Assembly: GCA_005880175.1 (NCBI GenBank)
Contig: VBJR01000152.1
Span: 4,350-68,349, forward strand
DNA from: Chloroflexota bacterium
Lineage (GTDB): Bacteria; Chloroflexota; Dormibacteria; Dormibacterales; Dormibacteraceae
Length of the DNA stretch: 64,000 nucleotides
Reading direction: 5' to 3'
Every line of letters starts with the position of its first letter. Position 1 is the first letter of the stretch. Made by a program: the position numbers and the translations under genes. Of the stretch, positions 8,683 through 17,930 are shown in pieces. The notes under the pieces were generated by a model, which was not told the DNA's origin, ran no database searches, and saw only the letters and a list, made by a program, of their open reading frames with translations.

Positions 8683-10441
8683 ATGGCCGAGTACGACGCC
8701 GAGGTCTCAGACGACCCGCTCTACGTCCTTCGCCACTCGACGGCGCACGTGCTGGCCGCCGCCGTGACCGAGCTCTTCCCGGGCGCCAAGTACGCCGGCG
8801 GGCCACCGGTCGAGAACGGCTTCTACTACGACTTCGACGTGCCCCGTCCCCTGAGCGAGGACGACCTCGAGCCCATCGAGAAGAAGATGGGCGAGATCGT
8901 GGCGCGGGGCGACCGCTTCCAGCAGGAGCTGATCCCGCACTCCGAGGCGATCATGCGCTTCGAGCAGCTGGACCAGCCGTACAAGCTGTACTGGATCAAC
9001 CGGAAGGCCGACCCGGCCGAGCTGGTCAGCACGTACAGGACCGGGGACTTCCTGGACCTCTGCCGCGGCCCCCACGTGGGCTCGGCCGGCGACATCCCCG
9101 CGTTCAAGCTGATGCGCGTGGCCGGCGCCTACTGGCTGGGCGACGAGCGCAACCCGCAGCTCAGCCGCGTCTACGGCACGGCCTGGCCCACGAGGGAGGA
9201 GCTCGACGAGTACCTCCAGGCGCTGGCCGAGGCGGAGACGCGGGACCACAAGCGGCTGGGCCGCGAGCTCAGGATCTTCGCGCTCGACGAGCGGTCGGGC
9301 CAGGGCAACGTCCTCTGGCTGCCCAACGGGGCGACGATCCGCCGCGAGCTGGAGCGCTGGATCGTCGACGAGGAGCTGGACCGCGGCTACCAGCACGTGG
9401 TGACGCCGGTCGTGGGCAAGCTCGACCTGTACCGGCAGAGCGGCCACTGGGAGCGGTACCACGACTCGATGTACCCGCCGATGCGGGCGGACAACGGCGA
9501 GGAGCTGGAGCTGCGGCCGATGAACTGCCCGCACCACATCCTCGTGTACGAGTCGGACCTGCGCAGCTACCGGGACCTGCCGGTGCGCATCGCCGAGATC
9601 GGCAACAACTACCGCTGGGAGAAGTCCGGCGAGCTGATGGGCATGATCCGCGTGCGCTCGTTCGCGCTCAACGACGCCCACATCTTCTGCACGCCGGAGC
9701 AGCTCCACGCCGAGATCGTCAGCGTCATCGACCTGTGCCGCTACTTCATGGCGACCCTCGGCGTCACGGACTACCGGTACCGGCTGTCGGTGCGGGACCC
9801 GGACAAGGCCAAGTACGTCGGCAGCGACGAGCAGTGGGCCAACGCCGAGGCGGCGCTGATCGGCGGGCTGGACGCGATCGGCGAGACGTACGAGCTGGGC
9901 GTGGGCGACGCCGCGTTCTATGGCCCCAAGATCGACTTCCAGGTCCGCGACGCGCAGCGGCGCGAGTTCACCAACAACACGGTGCAGGTGGACTTCCAGC
10001 TGCCGGAGCGGTTCGGGCTGGAGTACGTGGCGGCGGACGGTTCGCGGCAGCGGCCGATCATGGTCCACCGGGGCGCGTTCGGCGCGATGGAGCGGATGAT
10101 CGCGTACCTGATCGAGCAGTACGCGGGCGCGTTCCCGACCTGGCTGGCGCCGCAGCAGGTGGCCGTCCTGCCGATCACGGACGCGCACGTGCCGTACGCC
10201 GAGCAGGTGGCGGCGCGGCTGCGCAAAGCCCGGATCCGGGTGGACCTGGACGCGCGGCCCGAGCGGGTGGGCCGGAAGATCGCCGAGGCGCGGACGCGCC
10301 GGGTGCCGTACATGGCGGTGGTCGGCGGCCGCGAGGCGGAGGCGGGAACGGTCCAGGTCCGCAACCGGGCGGGCGAGCAGACCCATGGCAGGGCATCACG
10401 GAGGGCCATCCGCCGGCGGATGTGCCAGCGGTCGCCGCTAG
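8683..10441 (+). CDS. thrS: threonyl-tRNA synthetase, TGS-less; 3' end uncertain
   Basis: About 580 residues. Class II synthetase. The N-terminal TGS domain is absent: the protein starts directly with the editing domain (RHSTAHVLAAAV, the first zinc histidines of HxxxH). The catalytic core has MNCPHHILVYES, RIAEIGNNYRWEKSGEL and the RPIMVHRGAFGAMERM motif 3. The anticodon domain ends VVGGREAEAGTVQVRNRAGEQ. After about 10380 the frame runs on through the opposite-strand lipoprotein gene without a stop. A TAG in the +1 frame at 10439-10441 is where a normal ThrRS should end, so a small frameshift or deletion near 10380-10400 is likely. Confidence 0.88.
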
Positions 10442-11523
10442 AGCCCGCCCGGCACCCTCGCCACCACCCGGCCCGGGCCCGTCGCCGCCGGCAGCGACGT
10501 GCCCGCCGCGACGTCCATGACCCGCGGGTGGTCGGCGAGCCGGTCCGAGATCAGCAGGTGCGTGCCGTCGATCCAGCCGAGGTCCGGGCTGTCGGCCGGG
10601 CCCAGGCTCGCGACCGAGCCGTCCGCGACGTCCCAGAGCTGCAGCAGGCCGTCCGAGCAGCAGAACGCGACCCGGGCCCCGTCCGGCGCCTCCGCCGCGC
10701 TGACCACGGTGGCCGGCGTGCTGGCCAGCGACCGCGTCCGGCCGGAGAAGTCCTCCACCTGGAGCGGCGTGCCGCCGACCAGGCAGGCCGTGCCCGCCGG
10801 CGTCAGGGTGCCCGCCGGGTCGCAGGCCACCGCGCCCAGCCGGGCGCCGCTCGTGGGGTCGATCACCTGGTAGCCGGCGAACGTGCCGTACGGGTTCCCG
10901 GCCACGCTCTGCGTCGGCGCCGCGCCCACCGCGACGACCAGCTGGGCGCCGTGCCACCCCACCGGCCACACGTCGGCGCCGACGGGGAACGGCAGCTCCA
11001 CGTGGTTGGCGCCGCCCGCGACGTCCTCCACGTACAGCCGGGTGGCCGGCGGGCTCGACGTGTAGTCCACGGTCGCGACGGCGATCCGGAGGTCGTCGGG
11101 GCTGACCGCGAAGCCCGCCTGGGCGTGGGGGCCGCCGGGCACGTGGCCGGCGCTGCCCCGGGTGCCGTCGCGGTCCACGTAGCGGACCGTGTCGTCACCG
11201 TCCAGGTAGTACAGGCGCGAGCCGGACGCGCTGAAGACGGGAAGCGTGACCGACGCCGCGCCGCCCAGCGCCGGCGCGAAGCTGCGCAGGCGGGCCGTGA
11301 TCGGGCCGACCACCTGGCCGTCGTCGAACACCAGGCTGACGGCGTACGAGCCGGGCGAGGCGAGCTGGAGGAGGACGGCGGCGGGGCCGGCCGGCCGGCC
11401 CGGCGTGGGGGTGGCCCGGGCGTGGCCCGCCCCGGCACCGCCCCCCGGCCCGCGGTCCGAGGCGCCGCCGAACGGCCCGCACGCGGCCGTCACGATCAGG
11501 AAGACGACCCAAAGGACACGCAC
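10438..11523 (-). CDS. predicted lipoprotein with beta-propeller-like repeats
   Basis: 361 residues. The N-terminus MRVLWVVFLIVTAACGPFGG has a short hydrophobic run ending in AAC, a plausible lipobox (weak at -3). A Gly/Pro/Ala-rich linker follows, then a body with blade-like segments such as LYYLDGDDTVRYVDRDG, FAVSPDDLRIAVA, GARVAFCCSDGLLQLWDVADG and LGWIDGTHLLISD. These resemble WD40/TolB propeller blades, suggesting a cell-surface binding or scaffolding protein. No enzyme motif is visible. The GTG start has TACTCT 10 bases upstream. It converges on thrS, and their stops share the same bases. Confidence 0.7.
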   Translation of the reverse strand: MRVLWVVFLIVTAACGPFGGASDRGPGGGAGAGHARATPTPGRPAGPAAVLLQLASPGSYAVSLVFDDGQVVGPITARLRSFAPALGGAASVTLPVFSASGSRLYYLDGDDTVRYVDRDGTRGSAGHVPGGPHAQAGFAVSPDDLRIAVATVDYTSSPPATRLYVEDVAGGANHVELPFPVGADVWPVGWHGAQLVVAVGAAPTQSVAGNPYGTFAGYQVIDPTSGARLGAVACDPAGTLTPAGTACLVGGTPLQVEDFSGRTRSLASTPATVVSAAEAPDGARVAFCCSDGLLQLWDVADGSVASLGPADSPDLGWIDGTHLLISDRLADHPRVMDVAAGTSLPAATGPGRVVARVPGGL

Positions 11524-11533
11524 CCCTGATTGA

Positions 11534-11539
11534 AGAGTA
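11534..11539 (-). promoter_or_regulatory. -10 hexamer TACTCT, leaderless promoter of the lipoprotein gene
   Basis: On the minus strand TACTCT ends 10 bases before the GTG at 11523, the same spacing as at dinG and the MFS gene. It is divergent from the infC promoter. Confidence 0.4.
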
Positions 11540-11557
11540 GTCGTCGCGCCCGCGCTT

Positions 11558-11566
11558 TGGTAAGAT
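11558..11566 (+). promoter_or_regulatory. extended -10 promoter of the infC operon
   Basis: TGG-TAAGAT is an extended -10 element (TGn directly before the hexamer). A TTGAAG at 11530 is too far upstream to be its -35. A start near 11573 would give a leader of about 170 bases before infC, long enough for the terminator hairpin described next. Confidence 0.45.
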
Positions 11567-11663
11567 CCGCACTCGCGAGCAGCATCGCCTGGTACCCGGA
11601 GCCGGGGTGCCGTCCCGGCCTGCGCAGGGAATCAGGAGGAGCGCTCCACCAGTTGTCCGTGAG

Positions 11664-11691
11664 CGGATGGCACGGCAGCCGTCCGTTTTTT
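11664..11691 (+). terminator. intrinsic terminator/attenuator in the infC leader
   Basis: Arms CGGATGGC (11664-11671) and GCCGTCCG (11678-11685) pair with one G-U around ACGGCA and are followed at once by six Ts. It stands between the promoter and infC, so it must be read through for expression. A competing pairing, CCGTG (11657-11661) with CACGG (11671-11675), would disrupt the terminator stem. The arrangement is typical of leader attenuation. In Bacillus the infC-rpmI-rplT leader is attenuated by ribosomal protein L20. Confidence 0.6.
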
Positions 11692-11744
11692 GGTTTTGAC
11701 GAAGGAGAAAACGAACACTCTGAACACGTCTGAGGGAGCGGCCC

Positions 11745-12323
11745 ATCCCGTTTAAGGAGCTTCGGATCAACGAACAGATCCGCGCCCAGGAGGTTCGCCT
11801 CATCGATGACAAGGACAACCAGCTGGGCGTCCTGAGCATCGACACGGCTCAGCGGATCGCGAGAGAGAAGGGTGTCGACCTCGTAGAGGTCGCGCCGCAG
11901 GCCAGCCCGCCAGTGTGCCGGTTGCTCGACTATGGCCGGTACAAGTTCGAGACGATCAAGCGGGAGAAGGACCAGCGGCGGCGTCAGAACGTCATCAAGC
12001 TCAAGGAGATGTTCCTCGAGCAGGGCGAGAAGGTCAAGGTCACGATCATGTTCCGCGGCCGGGAGATGGTCCACCAGGACATCGGCCGGCGGCTGCTCGA
12101 CCGGGTGGCCGACGCCGCCAAGGACGTGGCCGTCATCGAGCGCCAGCCGATCATGGAGGGCCGCAACCTGTTCATGATCCTGGCCCCGCTGCACAAGCCG
12201 CAGCCCAAGCCCGAGATCAAACTGGAGACCAAACCAGAGACCAAACCGCAGCCGGCGGCCCCGGTGCCCGCCGCTGCGGCAGTCGCAGCACCGCAGCGCA
12301 AGGAGGCTTCACAAAGTGCCTAA
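11745..12323 (+). CDS. infC: translation initiation factor IF-3, probable AUC start
   Basis: About 192 residues. IF-3 binds the 30S subunit and proofreads start codon and initiator tRNA. The N-domain begins FKELRINEQIRAQEVRLIDDKDNQLG, followed by VDLVEVAPQASPPVCRLLDYG, the linker, and the C-domain KVKVTIMFRGREMVHQDIG. A stop at 11721 bounds the frame, and no ATG or GTG precedes RINEQIR. ATC at 11745 follows GAGGGAG at good spacing, so I infer an AUC start, as infC uses rare starts in other bacteria for autoregulation. The last ~40 residues are an unusual Lys/Pro/Ala-rich tail. It overlaps rpmI by eight bases. Confidence 0.9.
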   Translation: MPFKELRINEQIRAQEVRLIDDKDNQLGVLSIDTAQRIAREKGVDLVEVAPQASPPVCRLLDYGRYKFETIKREKDQRRRQNVIKLKEMFLEQGEKVKVTIMFRGREMVHQDIGRRLLDRVADAAKDVAVIERQPIMEGRNLFMILAPLHKPQPKPEIKLETKPETKPQPAAPVPAAAAVAAPQRKEASQSA

Positions 12324-12510
12324 GCTCAAGACGCGCAAGGGCCTCAGTGACCGGATCCGCGTCACGCGGAACGGGAAGCTGATGAGGAAGCACGCCTGGA
12401 AGAGCCATCTGCTGGAGCACAAGTCCGCCAAGCGGAAGCGTGATTTCCGGCAGGCCCATCTCGTCGATGCCGCTGACGTCAAGGCGGTTCGGCGCGGGCT
12501 CGGGGTCTAG
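12316..12510 (+). CDS. rpmI: 50S ribosomal protein L35
   Basis: 64 residues, normal for bL35. It reads [20 protein letters not shown], then [21 protein letters not shown]. The GTG start is preceded by a strong AAGGAGG (from 12299) that lies inside the end of infC. It is translationally linked to infC (8-base overlap) and followed two bases later by rplT. Confidence 0.96.
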   Translation: MPKLKTRKGLSDRIRVTRNGKLMRKHAWKSHLLEHKSAKRKRDFRQAHLVDAADVKAVRRGLGV

Positions 12511-12512
12511 GC

Positions 12513-12866
12513 GTGGCACGGGTCAAGCGGGGCGTCGTCGCCCATCGCAAGCACAGGACCATCCTGGAGCGGGCCAAGGGCTTCCGCTACTCGCGGAAGC
12601 TGCTGTTCAAGCCGGCCAACGAGGCCGTGCTGCACTCGCTCGCCTACGCCTTCCGCGACCGCCGCGCGCGCAAGCGGGACTTCCGCCGCCTGTGGATCGC
12701 GCGCATCAACGCGGCGGCGCGGCTGGAGGGCCTGCCCTACAATCGGCTCATGTACGGACTCCGCCAGGCCGGGGTAGAGATCGACCGGAAGATGCTCGCT
12801 GAGTTGGCGGTGCGCGACCGGGGCTCCTTTACGCGGCTGGTGGAGGTTGCCCGGAACCACCTCTAG
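12513..12866 (+). CDS. rplT: 50S ribosomal protein L20
   Basis: 117 residues, the normal length for bL20, with the basic N-terminal extension [20 protein letters not shown] and the core [22 protein letters not shown]20 nucleates 50S assembly and in Bacillus represses its own operon through the infC leader. The GTG start follows rpmI by two bases. The 3' end overlaps the next gene by 20 bases. Confidence 0.96.
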   Translation: MARVKRGVVAHRKHRTILERAKGFRYSRKLLFKPANEAVLHSLAYAFRDRRARKRDFRRLWIARINAAARLEGLPYNRLMYGLRQAGVEIDRKMLAELAVRDRGSFTRLVEVARNHL

Positions 12867-13602
12867 CCAGCCGCTCGAAAGCCCCGACAACCAGCTGGTC
12901 CGCAGGCTGCGGCGGCTCGGCCGCAGGCGTGAGCCGGGTGAGGTGCTCCTCGAAGGCCCGCGTGTGGTCACGGAGGCCGTCGCCAGCGGCGTGCGCCTGG
13001 AGGTGCTCGTCCTGCGCGCGGGCGTGCGGTTCGAGGCCCCGGCCGACCGGGTCGTGACGCTCGGCGAGCGGGCGTTCGGCGCCGCCAGCCAGACGGTCAC
13101 GCCGCAGGGCGTGCTGGCGATCGCGCGCCGGGACGAGGTGCCGATGCCGGTCGCCCTGGCCGCGGCCAGGGCGGCGGGCTGGCCGCTGGTCGTCCTCGAC
13201 GGCCTGCAGGACCCGGGCAACGTGGGCACGGTCTGCCGGACGGCCGCGGCCGCCGGCGCGCCGGCCGTCGCCGTCCTCGACGGCAGCGCCGACCCGTTCG
13301 GCGCCAAGGCCGTGCGGGCGTCCGCGGGCGCCGTCCTGCGCCTGGCCGTGGCCCGGGGCTCCTGGGCCGACCTGTCCGGCGTCGCCGGCTGCGGCGCCGC
13401 GGCCGCCGGGGGCCGCCCGTACGACGAGGCGGACCTGCCGGCGACCGGCCTGCTGGCGTTCGGCAGCGAGGCCCACGGGCTCCGCCGCGACGATCTAGAG
13501 TTGGTCACCGTTCCCATGGCGCCGGGCGTCGAGTCCCTGAACGTCGCCGCCGCGGCGGCCGTTCTCCTGTTCGAAGTTCGTCGGAGGTTGGTCTGGAAGT
13601 GA
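12847..13602 (+). CDS. TrmH/SpoU family RNA 2'-O-methyltransferase
   Basis: 251 residues. An N-terminal RNA-binding region ([25 protein letters not shown]) leads to a SPOUT knot domain with [23 protein letters not shown] (motif 1), [11 protein letters not shown] (motif 2) and [22 protein letters not shown] (motif 3). This matches the RlmB/TsnR group modifying 23S rRNA, where it often lies between rplT and pheS. The TTG start lies inside rplT, and the stop overlaps pheS as GTGA. Confidence 0.9.
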   Translation: MPGTTSSQPLESPDNQLVRRLRRLGRRREPGEVLLEGPRVVTEAVASGVRLEVLVLRAGVRFEAPADRVVTLGERAFGAASQTVTPQGVLAIARRDEVPMPVALAAARAAGWPLVVLDGLQDPGNVGTVCRTAAAAGAPAVAVLDGSADPFGAKAVRASAGAVLRLAVARGSWADLSGVAGCGAAAAGGRPYDEADLPATGLLAFGSEAHGLRRDDLELVTVPMAPGVESLNVAAAAAVLLFEVRRRLVWK

Positions 13603-14627
13603 GCGCACCCGCGGCCATCGCTGAGCGGGCGCTGGCGGCGATCGCCGCCGCGCGGGACCTGGAGGAGCTGGAGCGGCTTCGCGTCGAGTTCCTCGGCACG
13701 AAGAGCGAGCTGCAGGCGGTCACGCGCACGTTTGCGACGCTTCCCCGGGAGGAGCGCTCCGCCGCCGGCCAGGCCTTCAACCGCGCCAAGTCCGCGATCA
13801 CGGACGCGCTGACCGAGCGGACGAGCGCGCTCGAGACCGAGCGCCTGGCCGACCTGGCCGAGACCGAGGCGATCGACGTCACGTTCCCCGGCCGCCCACC
13901 GGACGAGGGCCGCCTGCACGTGCTGACGGTGGCGCAGCGCGAGATCGAGACGATCATGGAGTCGATGGGCTACCACGTCGAGCTGGGGCCCGAGGTGGAG
14001 ACGGACTGGTACAACTTCGAGGCGCTGAACCTGGCCAGGGGCCACGCCGCGCGCGACATGCAGGACACGTTCTTCTTCAACCAGTCCGAGGACCTGCTGC
14101 TGCGCACGCACACCTCCCCGATGCAGATCCGGTCGATGGAGCGGCTGAAGGAGCCGCCGATGTACGTGATCATCCCCGGCCGCTGCTACCGCCGCGACGC
14201 GACCGACCCGTCGCACCTGGCGCAGTTCATGCAGGTCGAGGCGCTGGCGGTCGACGAGGGCATCACCGTCGGCGACCTGAAGGGCACGATCCTGTACTTC
14301 GCCCAGTCGATGTGGGGCGCCGACCGGCGCATCCGCATCCGGCCCACGTACTTCCCGTACACGGAGCCCAGCTTCGAGTTCGACCTGTCCTGCGGCGTCT
14401 GCGACGGCGGCGGCTGCCGGAGCTGCGGCCGCACGGGCTGGCTGGAGGTCGGCGGCTGCGGCATGGTGCACCCCAACGTGCTCCGCAACGGCGGCGTGGA
14501 CCCCGAGCGGTGGACCGGCTTCGCCTGGGGCTTCGGCATCGAGCGGATCGCGATGCTCCGCTACGACGTGGACGACATCCGCCTCTTCTACGAGAACGAC
14601 ATGCGCTTCCTGGAGCAGCTGGGATGA
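13599..14627 (+). CDS. pheS: phenylalanyl-tRNA synthetase alpha subunit
   Basis: 342 residues. Class II catalytic subunit of the alpha2-beta2 enzyme. An N-terminal coiled-coil is followed by motif 2 (RCYRRDATDPSHLAQFMQVE) and motif 3 (GWGFGIERIAMLRY). Between them a segment reads CGVCDGGGCRSCGRTGW, two CxxC-like pairs that look like a zinc knuckle. The GTG start overlaps the methyltransferase stop, and the end overlaps pheT as ATGA. Confidence 0.95.
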   Translation: MSAPAAIAERALAAIAAARDLEELERLRVEFLGTKSELQAVTRTFATLPREERSAAGQAFNRAKSAITDALTERTSALETERLADLAETEAIDVTFPGRPPDEGRLHVLTVAQREIETIMESMGYHVELGPEVETDWYNFEALNLARGHAARDMQDTFFFNQSEDLLLRTHTSPMQIRSMERLKEPPMYVIIPGRCYRRDATDPSHLAQFMQVEALAVDEGITVGDLKGTILYFAQSMWGADRRIRIRPTYFPYTEPSFEFDLSCGVCDGGGCRSCGRTGWLEVGGCGMVHPNVLRNGGVDPERWTGFAWGFGIERIAMLRYDVDDIRLFYENDMRFLEQLG

Positions 14628-16960
14628 AGGTTTCCTACGAGTGGCTCCGCGACCTGGCGGGGATCCGCGACGTGCCCCCGCACCAGGCGGCCGAGGTCCT
14701 GACGATGACCGGCTGGAACGTGGACGAGGTCGTGCTGATCGACCTGTCGCTGATCCTGGTCGGGCGCATCGTGTCCCAGGAGCCGCATCCCCGCTCCAAC
14801 AAGCCGCTGTGGATCCACCAGGTGGACATGGGCGACCACGTGCGCCAGATCGTGGCCGGCGCCAGCAACGCGGTGCCGGGCTCGCTGGTGCCGGTGGCGC
14901 TGCCCGGGACCACCGTGCCCAGCGGCATCACCGTCCGGGACGCGAAGATCGCCGGCGCCGACGCCCGGGGCATGCTCTGCTCGGCGGAGGAGCTGAAGCT
15001 CCCGGCCGCCGAGGACGGCATCCTGCTGCTCGACGAGGGCCGGCCCGGGCAGCCGCTGGAGGAGCTGATCCCGAGCGACGCGATCTTCGAGGTCGAGGTC
15101 ACGCCCAACCGGCCGGACTGCCTCGGGCACCTGGGCCTGGCCCGGGAGCTGGCCGCGGCGCTGGGCCGCAGCCTGGGCCGCGACTTCATGCCGCCGTTCA
15201 CCGGCGGGGTGGAGCCGCCGGGCACCGACCTGATCGACGTGAGCATCGAGGCGCCGGACCTGTGCCGGCGCTACATCGGGGCGCCGATCACCGGCGTCCG
15301 CGTCGGCCCGTCGCCGCTCTGGCTGCGGCGGCGCCTGTTCGCGACCGGCGTCCGGCCGATCAACAACGTGGTGGACGTGACCAACTACGTCGCGCTGGAG
15401 TACGGGCAGCCGCTGCACGCGTTCGACCTGAGCACGCTGTGCGGGCGCCGGATCGTCGTCCGCCGCGGCCGGCCCGGCGAGCGCCTGCTCTGCCTGGACG
15501 GCGAGACGCGGGCGGTGACGCCCGACATCCTGGTCATCGCGGACGCGGAGCGCCCGGTCGCGCTGGCCGGCGTCATCGGCGGCGAGGAGACGGCCGTGAC
15601 GGACGGGACCACGGATCTCCTGCTCGAGGCGGCCAACTTCGACGGCGTGAACGTGCGTGCCACGAGCCGGGCGCTGAAGCTGCGCACGGAGGCGTCGGCG
15701 CGGTTCGAGAAGGGCATCTCGCCGGAGCTGGCGCTGGCCGGCGCCCGGCGGGCGGCGATGCTGCTGGCCGAGATCGCCGGCGGGCGGGTCCACGTGGAGT
15801 GGGCGGACGTCTACCCGCGGCCGCAGGAGCCGGCGCGCGTGCGCTTCCGGCCCGCCCAGGTGGACGCGGTGCTCGGGGTCCACGTGCCGCTCCAGGAGAT
15901 GGAGTCGATCCTCCGGCGCCTGGACTTCCAGGTCCGGGTCCAGGACGACGGGGAGTGGGACCTGCTGCCGCCGGTCTACCGGCTGGACGTGGGCATCCCC
16001 GAGGACGTGGCCGAGGAGATCGGCCGCATGCACGGGTACGGGAACGTGCCGGCCACCCTGCCGGGCCACCGGCGTGACACGTGGCGGCCGGCGACGCCGG
16101 GCCAGGAGCGCCGGCTCGACGAGGTGCGCCACGCGCTGGCCGGGGCCGGCTTCACGGAGGTCGTGACGCCGGCCCTGACGTCGGGCGTGCTGCTGGACCG
16201 CCTGGAGCTGGGCGAGCGGGCGATGCGGGTGCTGAACCCGGTCTCGGACGACCAGGACACGCTGCGGACGGCGCTCCTGCCCTCGCTGCTGGCGGTGGCC
16301 AGGCACAACCGCAACCACGGGCGGCCGGCGGTGGCCGTGTTCGAGATCGGACGCGCGTACCTGCGGAGCCCGCACCGGCCGCAGGGCCAGCCCGAGGAGC
16401 CGGTGCGGCTGGCGGTGGTCCGCTCGGGCCTGGGCGGGCCGGAGGCCGCGCGCCGCGCGTTCCTGGAGCTCGAGGGCGCCTTGGAGCGGGCGCTGGACTC
16501 GCTGGCGCCGGTCGAGGAGTCGTACGAGCGGGACCGTGCGACCCTGTTCCACCCCGGCCGCTGCGCCCGGGTGGTCGTCTGCGGCCAGGACGTCGGGCAC
16601 CTCGGCGAGCTGCACCCGTCGATCGCGGAGGAGTTCGACCTGGAGGGCCGCGCAGTCGGGCTGGAGATCCACCTCGAGCCGGTGCTGGCGATCGACCTCC
16701 CGCGCCGGGCCCGGCCGATGCCCCGCTTCCCGGCCGTCAACCGCGACCTGATCGAGGAGGCGGGCGGCGAGCTGCTGGAGCGGGCCCAGGCGTTCGACGA
16801 GTACCGCGGCAGCCAGGTCGCCGAGGGCAACAAGAGCGTCGCGTTCGCGCTGACGTTCCGCCACCCCGACCGCACCCTGACGGACGCGGAGGTGGACCGC
16901 CAGCTGGAGGCGATCCGCACGTCGCTGCGCCGGGATCGCGAGGCCGGGTTCCGGGCGTAA
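14624..16960 (+). CDS. pheT: phenylalanyl-tRNA synthetase beta subunit
   Basis: 778 residues, full length. Domains in order are an EMAP-like tRNA-binding fold (IVAGASNAVPGSLVPVALPG near 85), B3/B4 editing domain (GVRPINNVVDVTNYVALEYG), B5 domain (RRLDFQV to PEDVAEEIGRMHGY), a catalytic-like core and a C-terminal FDX-ACB domain (FPAVNRDLI to FALTFRHPDRTLTDAEVD). ATG 14624 overlaps the pheS stop. It is the last gene of the thrS-to-pheT group and converges on rfbA. Confidence 0.95.
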   Translation: MKVSYEWLRDLAGIRDVPPHQAAEVLTMTGWNVDEVVLIDLSLILVGRIVSQEPHPRSNKPLWIHQVDMGDHVRQIVAGASNAVPGSLVPVALPGTTVPSGITVRDAKIAGADARGMLCSAEELKLPAAEDGILLLDEGRPGQPLEELIPSDAIFEVEVTPNRPDCLGHLGLARELAAALGRSLGRDFMPPFTGGVEPPGTDLIDVSIEAPDLCRRYIGAPITGVRVGPSPLWLRRRLFATGVRPINNVVDVTNYVALEYGQPLHAFDLSTLCGRRIVVRRGRPGERLLCLDGETRAVTPDILVIADAERPVALAGVIGGEETAVTDGTTDLLLEAANFDGVNVRATSRALKLRTEASARFEKGISPELALAGARRAAMLLAEIAGGRVHVEWADVYPRPQEPARVRFRPAQVDAVLGVHVPLQEMESILRRLDFQVRVQDDGEWDLLPPVYRLDVGIPEDVAEEIGRMHGYGNVPATLPGHRRDTWRPATPGQERRLDEVRHALAGAGFTEVVTPALTSGVLLDRLELGERAMRVLNPVSDDQDTLRTALLPSLLAVARHNRNHGRPAVAVFEIGRAYLRSPHRPQGQPEEPVRLAVVRSGLGGPEAARRAFLELEGALERALDSLAPVEESYERDRATLFHPGRCARVVVCGQDVGHLGELHPSIAEEFDLEGRAVGLEIHLEPVLAIDLPRRARPMPRFPAVNRDLIEEAGGELLERAQAFDEYRGSQVAEGNKSVAFALTFRHPDRTLTDAEVDRQLEAIRTSLRRDREAGFRA

Positions 16961-16971
16961 GCAGCTCGGGC

Positions 16972-16988
16972 CGGCAGCGGGTCTGCCG
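16972..16988. terminator. hairpin between convergent pheT and rfbA
   Basis: CGGCAG and CTGCCG pair around CGGGT in the 91-base gap between the two stop codons. There is no T-run, so it may be a Rho-dependent or bidirectional terminator stem. Nothing else is visible in the gap. Confidence 0.35.
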
Positions 16989-17051
16989 TGAGACCGCCAC
17001 CCCATGAACTGGCCACGCCGGGGTAGATGCCGAATGCTCCGCCCCCGGCAC

Positions 17052-17930
17052 TCAGGCGGTGGGGTCCGGGCCCTCCAGCAGGCGGAGCAGGTACGTGCCG
17101 TAGCCGCTCTCGGTCATGGGGCGGGCCAGGCGGCGGAGCTGCTGGTCGTCGATCAGGCCGGCCCGCCACGCCACCTCCTCGAGGCAGCCGATCTTCAGGC
17201 CCTGCCGCTCCTCGATCACGCGGACGTACTCGGCGGCCTGCACCATCGAGCCGAACGTGCCGGTGTCCAGCCACGCGGTGGACCTCGCGAGCACCGTGAC
17301 CTGGAGCTCGCCGCGGCGCAGGTAGCACGCGTTGACGTCGGTGATCTCCAGCTCGCCGCGCGGGCTGGGCCGCAGCCCGCGGGCGATCTCGACGACGCGG
17401 TTGTCGTAGAAGTACAGACCCGGCACCGCGTAGCGGGAGCGGGGCCGCTCCGGCTTCTCCTCCAGGCTCAGCACGCGGCCGGTCGCGTCGAACTCGACCA
17501 CGCCGTACTCGCGCGGGTTCGCCACGGGGTACGCGAAGACCCGGCCGCCGCTGACCGCAGCGTTCCGGCGCAGCATCCGCCCCAACCCCGAGCCGTGGAA
17601 GATGTTGTCGCCCAGGATCAGCGCGACCGGCTGGTCCCCGAGGAAGTCCGCGCCGAGCAGGAACGCCCGGGCGATGCCGTCCGGCCGCTCCTGGCCCACG
17701 TACCGCAGGCACAGGCCGAGCTGCGACCCGTCGCCCAGCAGGCGCTGGAACTGCGGCCGCTCGTCGGGCCGGGTCACGATCAGGATCTCCGAGATCCCCG
17801 CCATCACCAGCGTCGAGAGCGGGTAGTAGACCATCGGCTTGTCGAACACCGGCATGAGCTGCTTGGAGATGGCCCTGGTCACCGGCCAGAGCCGGGTCCC
17901 GGTGCCGCCCGCGAGCACGATGCCGCGCAT
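17052..17930 (-). CDS. rfbA: glucose-1-phosphate thymidylyltransferase
   Basis: 292 residues. Makes dTDP-glucose from glucose-1-phosphate and dTTP. Motifs are [18 protein letters not shown] (nucleotide loop), [17 protein letters not shown] (the KP sugar-phosphate residue), [10 protein letters not shown] (metal Asp), [20 protein letters not shown] and a C-terminal WLDTGT. It overlaps rfbB by one base on the same strand. It lacks rfbC/rfbD neighbours, so the product is more likely a dTDP-4-keto sugar for natural-product glycosylation or a cell-wall sugar completed elsewhere. Confidence 0.94.
   Translation of the reverse strand: MRGIVLAGGTGTRLWPVTRAISKQLMPVFDKPMVYYPLSTLVMAGISEILIVTRPDERPQFQRLLGDGSQLGLCLRYVGQERPDGIARAFLLGADFLGDQPVALILGDNIFHGSGLGRMLRRNAAVSGGRVFAYPVANPREYGVVEFDATGRVLSLEEKPERPRSRYAVPGLYFYDNRVVEIARGLRPSPRGELEITDVNACYLRRGELQVTVLARSTAWLDTGTFGSMVQAAEYVRVIEERQGLKIGCLEEVAWRAGLIDDQQLRRLARPMTESGYGTYLLRLLEGPDPTA

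Noticed and set aside
8683..11529. ThrRS reading through to a ~950-residue protein
   Set aside because: Everything after about 10385 is Arg-rich and antisense to a well-formed lipoprotein gene. A frameshift near the thrS end is simpler.
16961..17051. tRNA gene in the pheT-rfbA gap
   Set aside because: No T-loop GTTCRANNC or cloverleaf pairing could be found. I also saw no tRNA, rRNA or CRISPR array elsewhere in the window.
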